Origin: Bacillus fonticola
GTDB lineage: Bacteria > Bacillota > Bacilli > Bacillales > JC228
Direction: 5' to 3'
Length of the DNA stretch: 64,000 nucleotides
NCBI RefSeq assembly: GCF_012955605.1
Contig: NZ_CP052135.1
Location: forward strand, 837,501 to 901,500
A program made the position numbers and the translations under genes. Shown in pieces: positions 60,790-64,000 of the stretch. The notes under the pieces are model-generated. The model made no database searches, was not told the origin of the DNA, and saw nothing but the letters and a program-made list of their open reading frames with translations. Numbering within the stretch: the stretch's first letter is position 1; every line of letters starts with the position of its first letter.

Positions 60790-60925
60790 GATGAAAGGCT
60801 AAGATCGCGACGTCCTAGTAGGGAACCTCGGCTAATTTCGCTGCTTCCATGCCGCAACGCCGAGCCACTCGCGTCCTGCGAGCGAGCGCCTTTCTGACCC
60901 ACATCGTGTGGGCCCTCGCGAAATG
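60790..60925. repeat. dispersed hairpin element in the helD leader
   Basis: Contains AAAGGCTAAG, then the small hairpins CTCGCGTCCTGCGAG (loop GTCCT) and CCCACATCGTGTGGG with CGCCTTTCTGA between them, enclosed by inverted TTTCGC/GCGAAA. Parts recur at 14.8, 28.9 and 63.6 kb. Transcribed if the upstream promoter is used. Confidence 0.65.
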
Positions 60926-60992
60926 ACTATCATGGTTTCCACCTAATATCCTGTGTGTCACCGCGCACAGACGAACGAAGGAGACCTGATTC

Positions 60993-63275
60993 ATGTCTAT
61001 TCAAGATCACCCAGATTACGAAGCCGAGTGTCAGCGGTTACAGTTTACCCGCCACTACATGGAAGCTGTCATTCAAACCGCCAAAACGAGTACCAGTCAG
61101 TTTCAAGAGAATATTCAAGCCGCTTTTGAAGATGTCGATTGGCTCGAGTCAAGCTTAGGTTATAACCAAATTTTGATGAACGCTCGCTTTTTCGAAGTAT
61201 CAAAAAGTGATGTCGAAAAGTTGGAAGCGCTTCATCCAAAGCCTTATTTTGCCCGTATCGACTTTTTAAGAGACGGACAAGACAACACCGAAGTGTATTA
61301 CATTGGCAAAACATCGCTTTACCAGCACGAGGATCAAGAGCCGATTATCGTTGATTGGCGCTCGCAAATTTCCAATTTGTATTATGAAGGTCGAATTGGA
61401 AGGGAGAGCTATAAGGCAGAAGGTGGCACCTATCACGGAGAGCTGTCCACAAAGCGTCAGTACACGATCGAAGAAGGTGCTTTGCAAGACATCCGGGACA
61501 TCGATCTAACGACAACAGACGAACTTCTGCAGGACTCTCTTGCCAAATCAGCGAGCAATCGACTAAGTGACATCGTGTCGACGATCCAAGAGGAACAAAA
61601 CGAGATCATTCGCGCCGACTTAAACAAGCCGATTATCGTGCAAGGGGCGGCTGGGTCTGGAAAAACGACGATTGCGCTACATAGAATCTCGTACTTCATT
61701 TATCAATATGCGGAACACTTCCGTCCTGAAGAACTGATGATTCTGGCTCCAAGTCGATTGTTTATCGATTACATTTCCGAGGTACTCCCAGAACTCGGTG
61801 TAGACCGGGTACGTCAAACCACCTTCGCAGATTTTGTGCAGAGTTGTCTGACACAAAAAATCAAGCTAGCTCCAGACAAAAAGCTAATCAACCTCGTAGA
61901 ACAACCAACAGAAGAAGTGAAAGAAGCAGCCTTCGTTGCACACATAAAAGGCTCCCCGCAGTTTGAACAAGTACTTCGGGGTTATTTGCGATCTATCGAG
62001 AAGACGTTTTACCCACGGAAAGACTTTCAAGTAGACAAATATAAATTGTATGGAAAACAAAAGCTTGCGCGCCTCATGAAGGAGGATTTCGTATATCTTC
62101 CTTACCAGAAGCGAGTGATCAAGGTGAAGGGAATTTTGCAAGCCGACTTACGGAGAAAGCGTCCAGTCATGCGTAAGCAACTGAAGGATTTCTTTGAAAA
62201 CAAAATTGAGCGCGGACTGTACGGAATCAAAAACGATGCGAAGCGAAAAGCCTACGTCTCTGAAGCGCTCGACCGTCAAGCGGAGCGAACAAAACAATTG
62301 GAAGCTGCTTTGCGAACGGGCGTGAGTTCATACATGCAGCAATTTCCGAAAAAGAAGCTACTCACCTACTACAAAGAATTGTTCCACGATCCAGATGCAT
62401 GGCAACAGTATGCTCAAGGAGTGGTCGACGAACAGACCGCGCAGAGGGTGTGTACATATACCGAACGCATGCTAAAAAAAGGACTGTACGAACAAGAAGA
62501 CTTAGCTGCCCTCCTTTGGCTACAAACGGATATTTTCGGTGTCGACCGCGAGCTAAAAAGTAGAAATGTCGTCATTGATGAAGCGCAGGACTACAGTTAT
62601 TTGCAGTTTGCCTCATTAAAAAGAGCGCTAGAAACCGATATGTTCACGGTCGTTGGGGATTTAGCACAAGGAATTCATTCTTATCGGGGGTTGACCGATT
62701 GGCAGGTGCTCATCGAAAAATTATTTCCACGAGCGCAATATCGCGAATTACAAAAGAGCTACCGGACGACGATTGAAGTCATGAATGAAGCCAACCGACT
62801 TTTGCCTCTTATGGTGGAGGAAACGCCAGCAGTGGAACCTGTTGTACGGCATGGCGATGTTCCCATCGTGATAACAGGAATGGATGAGTACAGCTTTGTA
62901 CGTGAATTCGAGCAACAATATGCGAAAGATAAAGGAGACGGATTACTTACTTCCGCCATTATTGTGAAGACGATGCGCGACGCGAACCGATTGCGAAAGG
63001 CTTTTGAGCAACAGGCTGTGGATATTCAATTACTCGAGGAACAAGCAGCCTACGATACGACAAAGCCTGTGATCGTGCCGTCGTACTTGTCAAAGGGACT
63101 TGAGTTTGATGTCGTGACGGTTGTTTCTTTAGATGAGGTTTACAAGAAAGAGCAGCCACTTGACGTGAAGCTTTTGTACGTAGCGATGACGCGTCCGCTT
63201 CATCGGTTACGGATGTATGCGAAAGCGGAAGGTGCGTTTGCGGGAGATTTGTTTCAACACCTAGACCCGTTATAA
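60993..63275 (+). CDS. helD: HelD, RNA polymerase-recycling helicase
   Basis: 760 residues, UvrD/Rep-like. N-terminal coiled-coil arm, then Walker A GAAGSGKTT (218-226), DEAQDYSYLQ (motif II), KSYRTT (motif IV), and VTVVSLDEVY and LLYVAMTRPLHRL (motifs V-VI). In B. subtilis HelD removes stalled RNA polymerase. ATG 60993 after AAGGAGA. Confidence 0.93.
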   Translation: MSIQDHPDYEAECQRLQFTRHYMEAVIQTAKTSTSQFQENIQAAFEDVDWLESSLGYNQILMNARFFEVSKSDVEKLEALHPKPYFARIDFLRDGQDNTEVYYIGKTSLYQHEDQEPIIVDWRSQISNLYYEGRIGRESYKAEGGTYHGELSTKRQYTIEEGALQDIRDIDLTTTDELLQDSLAKSASNRLSDIVSTIQEEQNEIIRADLNKPIIVQGAAGSGKTTIALHRISYFIYQYAEHFRPEELMILAPSRLFIDYISEVLPELGVDRVRQTTFADFVQSCLTQKIKLAPDKKLINLVEQPTEEVKEAAFVAHIKGSPQFEQVLRGYLRSIEKTFYPRKDFQVDKYKLYGKQKLARLMKEDFVYLPYQKRVIKVKGILQADLRRKRPVMRKQLKDFFENKIERGLYGIKNDAKRKAYVSEALDRQAERTKQLEAALRTGVSSYMQQFPKKKLLTYYKELFHDPDAWQQYAQGVVDEQTAQRVCTYTERMLKKGLYEQEDLAALLWLQTDIFGVDRELKSRNVVIDEAQDYSYLQFASLKRALETDMFTVVGDLAQGIHSYRGLTDWQVLIEKLFPRAQYRELQKSYRTTIEVMNEANRLLPLMVEETPAVEPVVRHGDVPIVITGMDEYSFVREFEQQYAKDKGDGLLTSAIIVKTMRDANRLRKAFEQQAVDIQLLEEQAAYDTTKPVIVPSYLSKGLEFDVVTVVSLDEVYKKEQPLDVKLLYVAMTRPLHRLRMYAKAEGAFAGDLFQHLDPL

Positions 63276-63321
63276 AAAGGCTGTTTTTTAAAAGGTTGTG
63301 GCTTTATTTGAGAAGTTGTAT

Positions 63322-63769
63322 TGCACAATAGCTATATGATGCGACGTACTGCTATGTTGATTTCCGCTGCAGGCGGACGCTTTCCGCGGGGCGGGCGGTG
63401 AGCCTCCTCATCGCTGCGCTCTTGCGGGGTGAAATGCGGAGGCGGTCCGTTTTTCTCCCTCGGAAAAATGTTCTTTGGCTTTAGAGGCGCTTTTTGCCTC
63501 AAAAGACGAAGGTTATTTTCAGACGGGAGCAGACCGCTGCAGCTAGACACGTCTCACCTGTCCCGCTGATCCCGCAGGACAAGGAGGAAAGGCTAAGGGC
63601 GCCACGTCCTGTGGCAACGCCTTTCTGACCCACGTCCTGTGGGCCTCCGCAGTGAGCGTACTTTGCGAACGAGGAGGCTCAGCGCGGAGCCCGCGGAAAG
63701 CGAAGTGTATTTCCGGAGCGGTATTCAAGCGCTATGAATGTGCATTACGTCGCATCATGGGATAACTGT
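63322..63769. mobile_element. MITE-like element, copy B
   Basis: The ends ATGATGCGACGTACTG (63336-63351) and, inverted, ATGATGCGACGTAATG (63743-63758) match 15 of 16, with further inverted similarity to 63322 and 63769 (CACA...). Inverse of copy A at 28.6 kb. The internal hairpins GCCACGTCCTGTGGC and CCCACGTCCTGTGGG carry the GTCCT loop. No coding region of its own. Confidence 0.8.
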
Positions 63770-63924
63770 GTAGTAAAAACAACAAAGAATACGAAAATCC
63801 TGTGGAAATAATTGGTAGGAGTCACTTGGTGGCTGCTGCTTTACTTTTGGGAGAGCCTTTTATTAGTAGCAAACTTCTCAAAATGGTAAAATAAAACTGA
63901 AAACTAAAGTGAAGGAGTGAGACT

Positions 63925-64000
63925 GTGAGACCTTCGAATATTTCATTACATAACGGAGTGCAAATACCGGAATTCGGACTTGGCGTGTTTAAGGTTGAAG
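63925..64000 (+). CDS. aldo/keto reductase, N-terminus (runs off the window)
   Basis: Open from GTG 63925 (RBS GAAGGAG) to the window end. The first 25 residues, ending NGVQIPEFGLGVFKVE, are typical of AKR5/2,5-diketogluconate reductase-like proteins. Confidence 0.72.
   Translation, partial: MRPSNISLHNGVQIPEFGLGVFKVE

Overview
The window is a 64 kb chromosomal segment of a spore-forming member of the Bacillaceae, Gram-positive and of moderate GC. The evidence is AGGAGG-type ribosome binding sites, frequent TTG and GTG starts, sporulation genes (prkA, yhbH, a CotF-like coat gene), a tapA-sipW-tasA/sinR biofilm locus, and a queG-yhbB-trmL-prkA-yhbH order that I recall from Bacillus subtilis. 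There are many intergenic short tandem arrays and dispersed hairpin elements. The species cannot be fixed from the sequence alone.

Layout. (1) 1-1250: end of a tRNA cluster (Met partial, Asp, Phe, Thr, Tyr, Trp, His, Gln, Gly, Cys, Leu). (2) 1.3-6.6 kb: extracellular matrix locus: TapA with a long acidic repeat tail, SipW signal peptidase, two TasA/camelysin proteins, an LPDTS wall-anchored protein with a TasA-like domain, and the convergent repressor sinR with no sinI beside it. (3) 6.8-14.8 kb: TauE-type exporter, large catalase KatE, histidine phosphatase, nitronate monooxygenase, thioesterase, tRNA-Gly, a B3/B4-domain protein and QueG. (4) 14.9-24 kb: amidase-like protein, TrmL, NfrA-type nitroreductase, a 31-residue membrane protein outside the usual size cut-off, phosphoglucomutase, PrkA, cell-wall amidase, YhbH. 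(5) 24-34.6 kb: fruRKA operon, PlsY, coat-like protein, 6-phosphogluconate dehydrogenase, CHY zinc protein, RocB-like M20 peptidase.

(6) 34.7-56.7 kb is the most coherent block. It holds phenylacetate-CoA ligase and epoxidase genes paaKABCD, an EthD-like protein, crotonases, an aldehyde dehydrogenase, PaaH, PaaJ, a PaaX-family regulator, an FMN oxidoreductase, an ABC importer, a hotdog thioesterase, a phenylalanine dehydrogenase and a complete E1alpha-E1beta-E2-E3 2-oxoacid dehydrogenase. Read together they describe uptake of an aromatic substrate, Phe -> phenylpyruvate -> phenylacetyl-CoA -> epoxide/oxepin -> beta-oxidation to acetyl-CoA and succinyl-CoA. Two promoters in the block share palindromes built from TATAAC half-sites, and catabolite-repression (cre) sites lie in front of three of its transcription units.

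(7) 56.8-64 kb: MscL, PerR-type katA, a secreted chymotrypsin-like protease followed by a small lipoprotein, HelD helicase, a MITE-like element and the start of an aldo/keto reductase.

Unexplained structure: four unrelated intergenic tandem arrays with units of 20-21 bp (two helical turns) at 7.6, 12.5, 24.0 and 32.1 kb; two inverted copies of a 0.45-0.6 kb element with terminal inverted repeats at 28.6 and 63.3 kb; and small hairpins with GTCCT-type loops at 14.8, 28.9, 60.9 and 63.6 kb.
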